NCBI GenBank assembly: GCA_003586115.2 | Contig: QVOM02000073.1 | Coordinates: forward strand, 31,323,298-31,387,297 | Origin: Salvator merianae | Lineage: Eukaryota > Chordata > Lepidosauria > Squamata > Teiidae | DNA: 64,000 bases | Direction: 5' to 3' | Shown here: one piece after another, positions 34,436 through 48,000 of the stretch | Layout of the letters: each line of letters starts with the position of its first letter | Numbering within the stretch: position 1 is the first letter of the stretch | Position numbers and translations under genes: made by a program | Notes under the pieces: model-generated | Seen by the model: the letters and a program-made list of their open reading frames with translations, nothing else | Databases searched by the model: none | Told to the model about the DNA's origin: nothing

Positions 34436-37400
34436 AGTGTGGCCTCAGTACCAAATCTTGGATCACTGCACTTGTTATAGCTCTTCATTATGAGAAGTGT
34501 CCATTCACTCCTAGCCTCTGCTTTCTGCTCCTTAACCAACTGCTTATCAATAAAAGGGTGTGTCCTTCAATTTCACTGGTTGTTTAGTTTCCTGTGAAGT
34601 CTTTCGTGAAGGCCTTTCTCAAAAAGTGTTCTAAAGGTAGATAATGTCACTTTTATCTATCTATCTGCTGATGTTCTCAGAAAAATCTAAAAGATTACTT
34701 AGACAGGAATTCCTTTTCCAGAAGCCATCGTGGCTATTCTTGTGCAAGGACTGTGCTTTTAAATGTTTGGTAATTTTAACTTTAATCTTTGGCTGCAAAC
34801 ACTGGGCAAATGTGTTTCAGTTCAAGAGACCTCTTTAATTTTTGTGATATAATCCTCCCTTGAATTGTCAGTATTATATGAACGAAATCCATGTGGTTAT
34901 GAATAGGCAAATGTACAAGCTTTCAGTATTTGTGTCCTATATATTCAGCAGTCATTTGGGGGGCTGTTGCTCCAGCTTTTTTCGTGCTTTGAATGTCGCA
35001 GCCTTCCTCCTCAGCCCCATTTTCTTCCTTGTCTCTTTCACACCTTTCTCTCTCTTTCCAGCTCCATTTTAATTTTTTTTTCTTTTTTTGCCATACCTCT
35101 GGCACCTGTCATCACTCAGAAGAGTGACTGAAAGTGCTGACTGCTATATTAAACTTTGGGCTAAAGAAGACAAATAGTTACTGTGAATGCAAAATTACCT
35201 ACAGCAGTCCCTTGTTATTCACATCTTCAGTAACTGCAAGTTTTGAGTGTTCGCAATGGAACAAACGTGCAGAGTCTCATTAATCACAAGGCTGTGCATT
35301 CACAAATTGCCAAGGCACGGTGCATTTTAGAAAATTATTTTGTTTTTCTCATCCCTCTGCAACGTTCCCAGATCTTTCCACAAATCTCCCCACTTTCTTT
35401 TTGTTGTCCCACAAGCCTCAGCAGCCTTTCCAACATTCAGACAAGGCCTGTTAGACCTTCTTTTACTGTTCTATTCCTTTCCCTCACCCTGGGCTCCTCC
35501 ACCAGCCCTCCCGAGCATCCAAAGAAGGCTTTTAGTATTGGTTCAACTGCAGGTAAGGCATATTGTATTGTCTAATGAGATGGACTATGGGGACTCTGTT
35601 TCCGTAACCCTAGTTTTCCATACAGATTCATGCCTCTGTTTAGTACCTCGGTTTCCACCATTCACCATTCCTGAAGGTGGGAAAAAATCTACCTTCACAA
35701 GTACTGGACATAATGTGTTTCTTTTGCTCAGTTAGTATCCAACTTGAGGAAACTTTCCTACATTTTTATACATTTGCCTTCCTTCTATTTTTCTGTTCAC
35801 AGGCCATGCTTTTGTCATTTTCAGCCTGTATCATGGTGGACAAAAAAGGCCACACAGAAAGGGCTCAAAGAGTGCAGTAACTGTATGTTACTGCACCCAC
35901 CTGATGCCTAGCCCACTCTTGAGGGCAGACGTCACTCTTGGGAACAGGATTTTGCAGAATGGGAAAAACCACTTTGCAAGGGAGCATAGTTCTGACTCAC
36001 AGGAGGAAAGTCACCTACATGATCTCTATCTGGGGCTATTATGCATTGCATTGAAAATAAGCAGCCTCTTTGGCCATTTCTGGCATGTTACTGAATGGCC
36101 CCTGCTGGAATCCTTGAAGCTAGGAAACTGTTATTCTCTGACCTTGAAGTTTGCAAGAACCGGGACAGCAGGCCTGTGTGAATGGTGTGCGTCCTCGTTC
36201 CTGGACTGGAGCAAACACCCTGCTGCAGCACTGTGGAAGCAGCCTGAGTGGTTCTTTAAAAATAAAATTAAATTATAAAAACATAGCATTAAGTATTTAT
36301 TGTCTGAGAACTTTTATAACTCTCAAAATGGAGGCATTCTCATATCTTTCAGGTATTTAAAATGAATTGAATTAATCATAGGCTTAAAAGTCTCTAGTGA
36401 TCTTTGTTAACTTCTCTGGGTTTAATTAAAACATCTGTGCACTTTTAATTTATCGATTCATCCAACTCATATGTCATGTTTTTAACACACTCCAGCATGC
36501 GCTGCATCATTTTTAACCCGATTTCCACTTAACTAAAGCAATTAAATTCACCCCGGATTAATTAAAGCATCTATACTTTAGTGCTTAAGTCAGCGTGTGC
36601 TGCTTTCTCAATGTGGCTTCTGAATGTCAGGGATTTGACACACCTGATGAGGTTTTTGTCCTTCTGTGGCTCTGTCTCTTTCTCTCTCTCCTCCCCCCAC
36701 CTCTGTTTTCGTCACCTTTGCTAATGTGGAGCTCAGTAGCATTGGAATAAGTGCCAATTAGAACTTTAAATTCTGTCATTGTTCCCTATGGAATTACTCA
36801 CGCTATGTAATATATGACTCACAATATATATTTCTCTAATCTGTACCATACATGGCAAAGTGGTATGTCATAATGGAATTAAAATTAGTTGTTAAGTTGT
36901 AAGAGATGAAAATTATTCACAGTGTCCTGCCACATCTCTGTTTGGTCCTACTGTGCAGTTTGGGGATGAGTGGGAAATTGAACCAAGTACACTGCGCAAT
37001 TTGCACAAGTTTCATGAACCTGGTGTGTGACCCTCTGAACACACAACTTTAGGGCTAGTGCACACTCAAACCACACATTTTTTACCACAACAGTTTGAAG
37101 ATGCAAGGTTCATGTAATTGTCAGCATGTACTGCCCTATTGTACAAGAAAGGAATAGGGTCTATGTACATAATGCCTTACTCATCCTTTTTGCTGGGTGA
37201 TGCCAAACTCATTTATTTAAACAGATCATGTTTAATAGGCTATTTTGTGTAGAAAAACTCCTATTGTGCAGCTACGATAGTAGTTTGAAGCCCAGTTCAT
37301 CTATTACTGATTATCTTCACTAGGCAATTTCTTGGCTTTCACCTCACTAAAGTTAATGCAGTGTGAATGTTACTTCTTTTAATTTCAAAATTCAGAAAAT

Positions 37401-38376
37401 ATTTGCATTAGGTTTACAGACGAAATAAAATTAAAAACATAAAATTCTGGTAATTTTTCCCAGGAATATGTTCTGTGATATTTTCTTTTCTCTCCCACCT
37501 ATCTCATTAGTTCAGCCCATTTTGATATTGCAATATTAAAATGTAGCCACACTAATTATATTGATTACCAACATCACAGAATCACTTCTTCAATCGCTGC
37601 AGCTTTTCCACAGTAGAAAATAAGGAAGCAAATTATCTGGAGAATCTATGCAGTTGACATCCCCCGACACAATGAAAATAATATCCTCCTTTAGAGGAAA
37701 AGTTTTGATTGCAACAATAATACCATATTAACTAAATAGAAACCTAATTGCAGTTTTATGCAATTGCATAAAAACTAAGGCCATGGAATTCATGAAAATA
37801 GATAGTACCTCTTTGTCCCTGAAGCTACTGAATTATCTCGCAGCCAACAAGCTTCTCCACTTCTAATTCAATATTCAGCTTTGAATTGCCAGGGTGAACA
37901 CTTTCAACAGCCAGTCATGTTGGCTGCAGCAAGTCTTAGCACTTAAGGGGATTTTTTTGTTTTTGGAAGTTTGCTGCCAGCAGGAATCCCATATTTCCTG
38001 TATAAAATGCATTTTAGTGAGCAAGCCTCAAACAACTGTTATCCTAATCATTGGAAGGGAAAATAAGGGAAATTGATAGGAAACACTACCTGAAAAGCAT
38101 ATTGCATGTTGACTAATTGAGATGATATTAACTAGCCGGGTCAGGAATGGGCATATAAAAACTGAAATTAAAATGTGTTGATTGTGTCCTAAAGAAATAT
38201 GTGGAGAGAGAGAAGAAAAAAAACTTTTTTAAAAATTAAAATAAACAAACGAATCTTGAAACAGCCACACACCGACTAAAATATTCCAAAGATAGCCATG
38301 AGATTGGGATTAGAAAGTACATATAGGCTGCCTTCACATAGCCACTCTAAAGATTGTTTTGAGGAGTAAAAACATA
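34436..38376. other. Intron, nothing recognised
   Basis: AT-rich and apparently single-copy sequence. Frames at 35243-36360 are short and overlap in several phases without a consistent codon pattern. I see no RNA gene or named repeat. Confidence 0.55.
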
Positions 38377-38823
38377 GGCCCTGTACCAGACAGGAGGAAT
38401 ACAGTGCCCCTGTGGCAATCTTACCCCCAAACACACGGTAGCCTATTTTAGGAAAATCCGACCCTCATGTCGGGTTTTCCCAAAATAACACTATTACCTT
38501 CTGGATGGAACTGCCAATGTCACTGTGGCCAATACACAGGTGTGGCAGCTAAAAAAGACAGCTGTGTATGCACAGTGGTGGTACTGCACACATCCAGGTA
38601 TATTGCACTGGTGAAATACCCGATGTGGGCATCCACTGTGCATGTGCAGGGGCTGAAAAGATGGCCACACATACGCAGTGGTCACGGTTGCAAACTTGTG
38701 GGTATTTCACACCAGACAGTGTGCCCCCCAATGCTGTCTAGTCAACAGGCAATAATTCCAGAAGGGCTTTTCTCTGGAATATTGCCTGTTAGTGAGATAT
38801 TTGGTTGATGTTTGGATCCAGCC
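38377..38823 (-). mobile_element. Multi-hairpin element, copy C
   Basis: It has the same order as copies A and B, read on the minus strand. The ends are GGCTGGATCCAAA and the complement of GGCCCTGTACCAG, flanked by ATA and ACA. Visible hairpins include GAAAATCCGAC/GTCGGGTTTTC (38451-38478), the CATCCAGGTATATTGCA pair (38589-38630), and GGCAATAATTCCAGAAGG with its partner (38751-38789). Confidence 0.75.
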
Positions 38824-41492
38824 ACAAGTTTTCCCTCCTGTGCCAGGAGACACACTATTTGCATAAATGGTGTTTTTTGCCCTTACAAGCTTTGAAGCCA
38901 GGGAACAAAAGTTCCCCAGCTTTGAAGGTTCTACCAGGCACAATAAAGGGATGGAAAGAATATGGTTAAAGAAGTTAGCCAATTTCTGTCTCTTTCTGAA
39001 CGCTGCTGGGCACAAGAGACTCAGGTAAGTTGCCCCTGTCTTTGCTCTCTCTCCACACAGTTGCGGTAGGAATGGAGGAGAGCAATGCTGGCAAGCGCTC
39101 TTGGAATAGTTTTTCATACTCTGCACAAAGGGTGCCTCCGAGAGCACTTTGGGGATGGGCTACAGGCCAGAAGGGGGCGCCAGTGTCCAGATGTCCTGCT
39201 CCTGCAGCCTTTTTCTGCCATGAGGATGCAACCATCGTCTCTAAGGATTTTCCACAGAAAAAGGCAGAAATCATTCTTTAAAAGATACCTTCACTCTCTG
39301 GTTATCACTTGGAAAGAAAAATGAATAGATGACCTGTTTGTGAAATGTTTTGTAAATGAGAAAAGTTTATCTCCAGACTAGAATAAAATTGAATTTAGAA
39401 TAGGTTTGTGGGTTTGATCTTAGATCCTTGTGAGCCATAATCCTCCCTCTCTTTGGGGAAAATGTATACAAGGTAATAGCAGCAGAAGTTTAATTTCTGC
39501 TAAGCGAACATTCTGGCTTGAGTTATTACAGATGCAGAATTAATTATCCTCTTGAGGAAGGATTCTCAGAGGGTCAACTTGAAGATAACTAGTAAGAAAT
39601 TGATTGCACATCTGTCTACTGTGCACTTCCCTGTGGCCTGTGGAAAATGAACTTCTGCCTTAAATTGACAGAGTTTTCGTTTATTTCTGTAAGAAGAACT
39701 TGGATAAGAATTTGCATTGTGTAATAGCCAAGTTCTTTTGAGTTTCAGCCTCCCCTTATGCTATAGAACTCTGTGCTGGGGTTTCAGAATCTACCGTCAC
39801 AGGAGCAGTACAATGCTGGCCTATGTATTGCAGCCCTAGATTCATGATATCTGTTATACTATGAGCTCAGAGCAGCATACAACGTATAAAGATTTCAAGT
39901 AAGAAATACAAATAATGTGAAACTGTTGTGTTTATACATCCGACAGTATAATATTATTAGGACCAAATATACTAAAAGTAATTTTTTCAAAAATATATCT
40001 TTGTTTTTAATGAGAATCATGAGCAATAAAAGGGTCAGCATCAACAGTCATCAGACAAGAAATGATTTGTTACAAGGACAAGACACTTACATACATAGTA
40101 CTCAGTAGATCGTCAACAAATTGGCCCCACTAAAAACCTGAAGGAAAGGCCTTCTGGATTGAAGCTGGGATTAAGATTTTGGCAGCTGTGTCTCAGCAGG
40201 AAGTTGCCACCTCACTCAAGAGAGAGTTGCACATCCATGACCACTGCACATCCATTCTCAAGCAGGGGCCTCCAGATCAGTTTGTTTCCTTTTTTAGCCC
40301 TAGAAAATAGGGAAAGGTCTTTGGGAGGAATTCCATATTTAGGGAAAGTCCTACTGTGAGATTTTATCTGATGATGATGCTGCCCTCTTCTGTTGGACTT
40401 CAGCATAGTGTTTATTATATCACCAAGTTGACTGCAACCCTACTTTCTGGTACACTGCTGCTGCCAGAAAACTTAGTCACAGCAGCACGAAAGCTGTAAA
40501 GTTCAGCTGGGGCATGGTAGTGCTAGGGGAGGGGCTTGGGAGGGGTTGGCCATGGTATCAACCATACATAACCATGCCCAAAATAAGGAAAGATCTATCC
40601 TAAATAATGCCTATGAAATCCCATTTGTTCACAGCATTCCAGGATGACCATGGGAGATCAAGGAGAAGTAGTGGGATTCCTCGTTAAGTTAATCAGTCAG
40701 GATGATTAAAGCTGTATTGATACTAAAGTCTGGTTTGATACCAGGCTGAAATGGATCATTTTAAAATTTCCAGAACCATTCAGAAAATAGTAAAATCAAA
40801 ATAGAACCTATAATTCTGAATATCCCATTTATCTGGCTGTATTTGCATTTGTGTGGTTATTGCCTTCTTGATCTCTTTGCAATGGGGGATAGCAAGAATC
40901 TTTTTCCTGTCTTGTCTGTTTTTTGGTAGAAGCACTCTACTGCCTCTTTAACCGCAACTTAGGGTATCCACATAAAATCATATGAGGAACTCCTGCATAT
41001 TCCTCATAGGGTCTCTGCTAAAACATATGGGAAGATGAGCATGTGGAACTTGGGACCCTGTGGATGCGTTTTTATTGCTTTCACACAGGAGTTTCATTCA
41101 GTGATAAATAATTGTGCCATAAAAAAAGAAAAAGAATAGGGAGGCATATTCAATTAACTTGAGCATTCTTGAGAATTATGCTTGGCAGGGGATATGACTG
41201 TCACTTGGCTCACTATACTGAGAAATCACAGCAGAATTTGTTGCCTCTACATGAAATACTGGTACATTTTACAAGTTACTAATGTGGATGAGCAACAAAA
41301 TCAATTTCTATGGTTTTGCAAGGAAAATTCCTCTGTTCTCTGCAAGCTACCTGTGTATATTTTTTGCCTATGTACGGCGGAACATCAGACTGATCCTTCG
41401 TAACATTTTAATTTGGACATTAGTAAACTACTTTATATATAAACATAGGCTACTCAGTGTAGTCCTGCAGTGGATATGTTGCCTATGTACTA
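38824..41492. other. Intron, mostly unrecognised
   Basis: A GGGAACAAAAGTTCC palindrome at 38898-38912, with flanking arms (TTTGAAGCC...AGCTTTGAAGG), marks an old multi-hairpin repeat at about 38870-38950. The rest shows nothing I can name. Confidence 0.5.
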
Positions 41493-41850
41493 GAGATGTA
41501 CCAAACTGGTTCATTTTCAAAATGGATTTGTTCAAAGAAAGTGGTTTGATCAGTCTGAATTCAAACCAAACACCCTGCCAGTTCAAGGGGGCAGGTTCAA
41601 ATTTGAACCTAACCAAAGGGTGTTCAAACAAACTGGTCAAACCACTAGATTTGAATTTTGAACAGTTCAGGTTCACTCTTTTGCTCTTTTTAAGGGACGT
41701 TTTTCCCTCCAGGAATGGGTCTGAATAGGCTTGAATAAGTAAGAAAGGATCAAACTGAACATCCTGCTGGTTCAAAGGGCAAGTTCAAATTTAAACTGAA
41801 ACAAGGGGTGTTTGGTCTGATTCGAAGCGAACAGCAAATTTTAAGTTTGC
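41493..41850. mobile_element. TA-flanked GGTTCAA-rich element, partial copy
   Basis: It starts GAGATGTACCAAACTGGTTC after a TA, the same terminus as 12342-12928. Dense TTCAAA/TTTGAA words follow in both orientations, including GTTCAAATTTGAAC (41595-41608). The far end is not found, so it is truncated or too diverged. Confidence 0.55.
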
Positions 41851-43421
41851 GCATATTTCTACCATATATAGAGCACAGGGCACAGTACAGATGTGTTTGT
41901 GGGTTTTCAGTCCTAAGGTATCGTGTTTGTTGCAGCAGCAACTGGAATGCAAATAGTATTTGAAGTCGGAAAATCACAGGAAACTTCAATTATTTAAGAA
42001 TGATTTATCTATACCACTTAATATAAAAGAATCTCAAAGCAATTTACAAAAAGAGGATTAAAAAGCATTATACATCAAAGCCTCATTTGTCAACAGTGTC
42101 CTGCTGGCAAGGGCTATCAGCAAAATCCCATTAGCTCCTCCCCCACAGTTACACAATGGGGGAACTTGCAGCATGAAAGAAGATTTCCCCTGGAATAAAC
42201 TTCACTCACTGCACGTATGGTGGCATGCTGTTTGTTCCCCAGTTTAGTGTTTCTACAGTGCACAGGAAATGGCTGCAGAATTCAGCCATTTTCCTGTGGT
42301 CTGCAAAATGAAGAGTGCTGTCTGACAATAAGTGTGAACAATGTGGGGGTACAGAGTAATGGGAAGTCCATTAGAGGTCTTCCCACTGCCTGCTATTATA
42401 ATGCTTTAGGGACTGTCTGTATCCTACACCCTGGGAGCATTCTTATGGTGCAACAGGGCCCAAAGATGTGCAGTGCCTGCACCACCAAATCAATCCCACA
42501 GGGCCCTTAAGGTCCCCTGTGGAGCTTGCCATACAATCCAATGACTCAGAATTATTTGATATTCTAATTATCATTAGTTAGAAATCCTCTTTCTCTTAAT
42601 ATATCCAATGTCCTATATTCTTAATTGCAAACTCATATACATGCATAAGTGAGAAAAGATAAGAGGTATGTAATTGACAGTAACTACATTTATCAGTTAC
42701 ATATAGCAAATTCCAGTTTATCTGACAGCTGTCCTACTAGAATATTATTAATTAGATCACATTTACTAACCATTGAAAGCTCTGTACCTTTTCCAGTTAA
42801 CAGGGCTTTTTACTTCACAGCTTCTCACTTACAGTATTTATATTTAAAAAAAAAATGTTCATCACCATAGTTAATATCTTTCAAATTGTGCTCATCCAGT
42901 CTGGGTGAAGGTTATTACAGTGTTAATAATAATTGAAATAATATTCATCCTTAATACGGCTTTATCTGTTAAGACAGTGGCTCAGGTTTAAGAATCTGCA
43001 ACTATGGTTTTTAAAAAGTATTTTTTACGATGCACAGTTACAATCAACACTGATATATATTAGATAATACATTCAGTACAGAACAAGCTCACAATATATT
43101 TCACAGAGAATAATTCTAAGTATCTACAACTATGTGTGGTTTAATGTAGAAATTAACTGATGTAAATTCAGTTTGGCAAGTAATCCTGTTTATTGGAATT
43201 TATCCATTGGTAAAAGAAACGTAATTCAATCTACAATGTAGGAACTGCTTCCAGCATGTGACAATAGTTCAGTAGTCTGTTTCTCTCACATATTTGCAAC
43301 TTCCCAAAGATAAATCTGAACAGCATTAGATTTCTACCTGAAACATTTAGAAGCTCAGTATTTTCACACACTATGGGTATGTGACATTTGTTATATTTTT
43401 TTCTCTCCTTCCATTTTGCAG
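41851..43421. other. Intron, nothing recognised
   Basis: AT-rich sequence. A hairpin near 42492-42523 (CCCACAGGG...CCCCTGTGG) is isolated. It ends at the TENM2 acceptor. Confidence 0.55.
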
Positions 43422-43616
43422 CTGCATGCCCAGTTCTGTGTAGTGGCAACGGACAATATACTAAAGGTGCCTGCTTGTGCTACAGTGGTTGGAAAGGACC
43501 TGAGTGTGATGTACCCATCAGCCAATGCATTGACCCTTCTTGTGGAGGCCATGGTTCTTGCATTGAAGGGAACTGTGTCTGCTCTGTTGGCTACAAAGGT
43601 GAAAACTGTGAGGAAG
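43422..43616 (+). CDS. TENM2: Teneurin-2 internal exon, EGF-like repeats 2 and 3
   Basis: The 195-base exon (phase 1 to phase 1) follows the acceptor CTTCCATTTTGCAG and precedes the donor GAAG|GTAAAT. It encodes [20 protein letters not shown], then [15 protein letters not shown] (repeat 2) and [19 protein letters not shown], then [11 protein letters not shown] (repeat 3). Repeat 3 has six cysteines. Repeat 2 has only five: Tyr in GNGQYTKG stands where the third cysteine would be. This is a known family feature. In teneurins repeats 2 and 5 each lack one cysteine, leaving a free partner that bonds a second chain and makes the covalent dimer. The next exon (EGF repeat 4 onward) was not found before the window ends, so the following intron exceeds 20 kb. 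Confidence 0.93.
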
Positions 43617-44879
43617 GTAAATGTTATACAATTTAAACTATATCCATTGCTATTGTACTGGCTAAAGGAGAAACAGAACAAAAGGAAAAACTCTGTAACA
43701 CTGTGGTTACAACAGCTAAAGAAGTCCTAGACAAGAAGTTCAGAAATTTAGAACCTCCTGTGTTGTTGGCGGGTGGAACGTTAGATATGCTACTTTTCCA
43801 TTATGCTCTCAAAGCATAATAATTGCAAAGATAATATTTCACAGGTAAATCTAAGAGATTCATCAGTTAAGTCTAACTCCATGTTTTCGTTTCAACTATG
43901 GATTATATTTATTGAACATTTTTTAAGTACAAAATGCAGAACAAAACAAAGCAAAATAAGATGGTATACAAAATTGCATAATTGGAAACCCATAAAAGCA
44001 AGCACTTCAGTCATAATTAATTCAGAAAAAGAGGATTCAGATTTGAAAGACTACAGGTATCCATGTCACTTAGTGACCCCATGTAGAGTAAATTATTCTT
44101 GCTACATGCAATCACGTTGAATTAAGGAAAAGTAGATGCTACACAGAAAGGATAGCAATTTAATGAATTCTAAAAAGCATTTTGTATTGAACGGGTAAGT
44201 ATGTCTGGTTTTCTGCAAAAGATTTGGGAGGCAGAAGATGGAAAGGGAATTGAACATGACCAAATATGGTCATAAATGAAGCAATTTTTATATGTTGTTA
44301 ATTTTCATTCAGTGTTATATGCTATAAATTGGAAAGCCATTCTTAGTATTGCTGTTTTCAGAATTCTTTTTAATGTTTAGGAAAAGGCACAAATCAGTTC
44401 CAGTGCCGTGATTTTTGCTTACTGATTTCTCACCTAAGGAGTATATACTGCAGTACTGACAAAATTCTCTTTGCACAACTGTTACTCAGTGTTAGAACAT
44501 ACCTGTGGTGGTAACAGGAACGTAAATAAAATACCAACATAATGACTTGCACTCCTGTTTGGAAGACAATCACTTGAAAGACTAAAAGTATTTTCTAACC
44601 CCATATCTACATATTTGTACGTATAGATAGCCAAGAAGAAGCATATGATTTACTTTGTTCCCTCCTAAACTTTGTCTGTAGGATAACTTCTTGTTAGTAT
44701 AACTACTAATGGTTGAAGCAAAATGTGCACATAAGTAAATTTACAATCTCATAGATGTTTCTAAGAACATGTATCTGAATACTCTTAGAAAACCCTTTCA
44801 CTGTTCCTTCCCAATCTTTGAGAAGATCAGAATGGGGAGCCCTGGCCCAGGTTGAAACACTTGAAGTAGGGTTGATATA
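43617..44879. other. Intron, nothing recognised
   Basis: AT-rich start of the intron after the EGF2-3 exon. No features seen. Confidence 0.6.
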
Positions 44880-45115
44880 TGCTGCAGCAGCATAGCTAAA
44901 CTTTTTGCCGCCCGGGGCCATGCAGTGGCAGAGAAGCACGAGCGAGGGCGCCCTGCCCTGCAGCCTCCTACCCACGCAGCCGCCCCAACGACTGCTCTCT
45001 CTCTCTCTCTGGCACACCGGGCAGCCAGAGAAGGACTTGGCTGACTATGCGGCCCGGGAAAACGTGCCGCCCAAGGCGGCCCACCCCCTGCTTCCTATGC
45101 CACTGATATGCTGCT
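44880..45115. repeat. GC-rich insert, probable dispersed repeat
   Basis: A sharp rise in GC within AT-rich intron. It starts near AGCATAGCTAAACTTTTTGC followed by CGCCCGGGGCC and ends near GCGGCCCACCCCCTGC. The outer words GCATAG and (complemented) GGCATAGG suggest inverted ends. A (TC)n tract lies at 44994-45011. No promoter or exon evidence ties it to a CpG island of a gene. Confidence 0.4.
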
Positions 45116-45594
45116 TCATAACTCTCTTTGAATGTTAATTCCACACAATTTTGAACTGAGAATAAATAAGGTAGTCGATGAAGTATTACAGACATTTAAC
45201 AAATGGGATATTAAGTCCAGTTCGTCCCACCTAGGGTGGAATAGATCCTGGCAAAGAGAGCCAGATGAGCCCCTCCACCCATCTCACCCAAGTAATGAAC
45301 GAGACTGCACATCTACTACATGAATGGGAATAGACACCATGATCTTTAGATCATTTTTGTTGGTATCAGTTTGAAGCTGGTTGCAAAGCAGAACAAACAG
45401 AGACTGCATTTACATGAGAAAAGTGGACTGGCTACAAGTGCCTGCTCCAGGGTGACCCCAAATGCTGAAAGAGGTGCCTTGCCCCAACATCAGGGATGTG
45501 TAGCCACCCTTTTTGGGGTGTTGAGGCTGCCCTTTTTGGCAAAATCAACATTGTGTCAGTATGTTACCCAATACTGACTCAACAGCCAGAGTTC

Positions 45595-45830
45595 CAACCA
45601 AGGAGCCTTTCCGCATTGCTGTTTTGGTAGGATCGGAAAGGGGACTATGGACCTCCTTTCTGCACGTTAATGTGAAATACGGGGGCGGGGGGGCTGCCTA
45701 CCTTTGGCACGCTTTGTCCGCATAGCATGGAATGTGATCCAGATTATTGGTAGCCCTCAGTATCAAAGTTTGTGTATATGGCCACAGTTCCATTCACACT
45801 TCCTGTCCCCATTTTCTACTTCAAGAGAGA
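45595..45830. repeat. Fragment with GCCTTTCCGCA end, old inverted-repeat element
   Basis: GCCTTTCCGCATTGCTG (45607-45623) and CCTTTCTGCACGTTAATG (45655-45672) resemble the GGCC-TTTCTGCA termini of the elements at 25608 and 30628. It is too decayed to delimit. Confidence 0.3.
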
Positions 45831-45831
45831 A

Positions 45832-45905
45832 GTTAGGATTGAACCTGTGACCTTTTGTTTTACAGCCAATTTGCTCTACCACTGAGCTACAGTCACTCCC
45901 ACAAA
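45832..45905 (-). repeat. tRNA-like head of a decayed SINE
   Basis: The minus strand reads a perfect A-box-like stretch TAGCTCAGTGGTAGAGCA and a B-box-like GGTTCAATCC at tRNA spacing. The anticodon arm and acceptor stem do not pair, so it is a SINE head or tRNA pseudogene rather than a working tRNA gene. Confidence 0.65.
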
Positions 45906-48000
45906 GAAAAAATACTTAAGTATACAATATCCAAATGTGTTTGTGTGCAGGGCACATATGCACAGGTGTGGTTTGCATGCATGAGTACAACTATCCCAGT
46001 GTACATGTAACTGTACTTACATGGCTGGGTATGTCTGTCTGCATGTCTGTCTTTGTGTAAATATTGAGCAAGTATTCAAATAATTGATTTTCTTTCTATT
46101 GATAAAAAGGAAAGTTGAAATACTAGCTGACAGAGTCCTGAACAGAAAGTATTATCATCCTACTACCTCACTATATTAGGAGATAAAGATGGTATAATGA
46201 AAAAGGGATTCTGAAAGTATTTGACCATGATTTCAAATAAAGACAGTTATTTATTAGGTTCTTATTTTAGTCCATGACTTAGGAGACTTTTCCTTTTCTT
46301 CTTTATTATTTTCTTCTTCTTCTTTCTTCCCTTCTCTGTCACCATGAAGGTCCTTCTGTCTCTGATTTCAAAAGAAACTTGACCAGTGGCTGTTGCAGAA
46401 TTTTAAGTTACGTAGTAGTAGCTACACTTCTGGATCTCATGCAAAGGATCCTGCTATTAGGGGCTACCCAATGCCAAGAAATAAGACAGGAAGGTGGAAG
46501 AAGAGTGGAAGAGGAGTCTCTGACACTCATTCTTTAAATTCTTCTATGTTACATTCTGTTTCATGTACACTAGAACCTAGTAGCAGTCAACAAGGAGAGC
46601 TGCACTAGTTCACAGGTTTTTTTAAAAAAACTCCCACATGACAGGAACCTATTTGCTGAAGTAAAGGGGCTTAAATACACACACTCATAAATCAGTTAGG
46701 CAAGGGGGAGGAACTTATGTTTGCGATTCTCCCACCATCACTATATGCCACTGCTTGAGCCACAGAAAGCTATAGAGAAAAAACAAAACAAAAACAAAAC
46801 ACCATTTAAATGGGAACCTGAAGTATCAGGAGTCTCTTTGCTGACCATTGCCTTTAACCAAAAAACCCACACTTTTTTTAATATTATGTTTCCAAATAGG
46901 GAGCATATAACCTGAAAGCTAAACATAGGAACTGAATGTAGGAAAGAGAGAAAAGGAAATAAAAAGAAGGAAAAATTATGGGCTGTACCGTTCAGCAGTA
47001 ATTGCTATACTGTATCTAACATGGAACAGAATTTAAACAAGGCTGTGATAGCTGTATATACTAGGATCTAAGGCACTAAAAATGCGCTAAAAACGCCAGC
47101 TACTTGCCAGCATCACAGTGAAATTGGCAGACAACCCTGACATCCTGTAAGGTTCCTGGCAGTTTATCACCCTAAAATTTGGATTTATCAGGAGGGTGAG
47201 ATATCACTCAGTGTCTTCCTTACACTAGCAACACAACTGTGGATCTGGTGGGACTCCTTCAGCTTCGTGTTCATATCAACTTCCAAGAACCTACCATGCA
47301 TGCAAAAAAGAAAAAGAAGAAAATGGATGGGTTGTGACAAGCTTCTGAGAGTTCATTTCAGTACCGTGCTGAAGAAGCACTTGTACGTCTGGTAGCCCAT
47401 GTCTCTGGGAACTGCTGGCATCTGTCAAGGTCCAGCAGCTCCCCATACCATAAATGCAAATAATAATAAATAAGTCCTTTATCCCGTACAAAATTAAATA
47501 AAAGGCTTCCAGGCTTTTGGAAGTCTGTTGGTTCTTTCAGTTCTATATATACTAAACTTCTGGCTCATTCAGTGGAAATTTTACTCTTAGCAGCCCTAAA
47601 ATTAAAGTAGGAAGAAGGAAATTATTGAACCTGCTTAACAGAACTTTCTCAAAAGATTTTGATGTTAGAAAAAGGCCTCAAATACTTCTGCTAAGAATAA
47701 CACTTGTGAATCGCCTGTTAGAAGACTCACATCTGAGTTAATTTAATCCCATCTACCATGGGGCCAGATGAAGCAGTTAATATTACTCTCCATTGCACAG
47801 CCAGTTCTTCCACTCAAAATTTTGAACAAAAGTCATGGGTATATACTTGGTGCAGGGAGCTCCTGGCCCTCATGGAATGGGTTTCTTCTCTAGTACCCAA
47901 GGTAGCTTTCCTGGAGAGCCAGAGAGAGAGAGGCATGAGGATAAGGGCTTCAGGGATACAGTAGGAGTATCTCACTCCAGCTGCCTTGGAGAGTAGAGAT
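45906..48000. other. Intron, nothing recognised
   Basis: Mixed AT-rich sequence with pyrimidine-rich patches (46290-46330). No gene or named repeat. Confidence 0.55.

Noticed and set aside
43388..43636. Independent 82-residue EGF-like secreted protein
   Set aside because: The N-terminal hydrophobic stretch ([11 protein letters not shown]) is translated acceptor pyrimidine tract. The EGF part is the TENM2 exon.
45832..45905. Functional tRNA gene on the minus strand
   Set aside because: A and B boxes are good, but the acceptor and anticodon stems do not pair. It is better explained as a SINE head.
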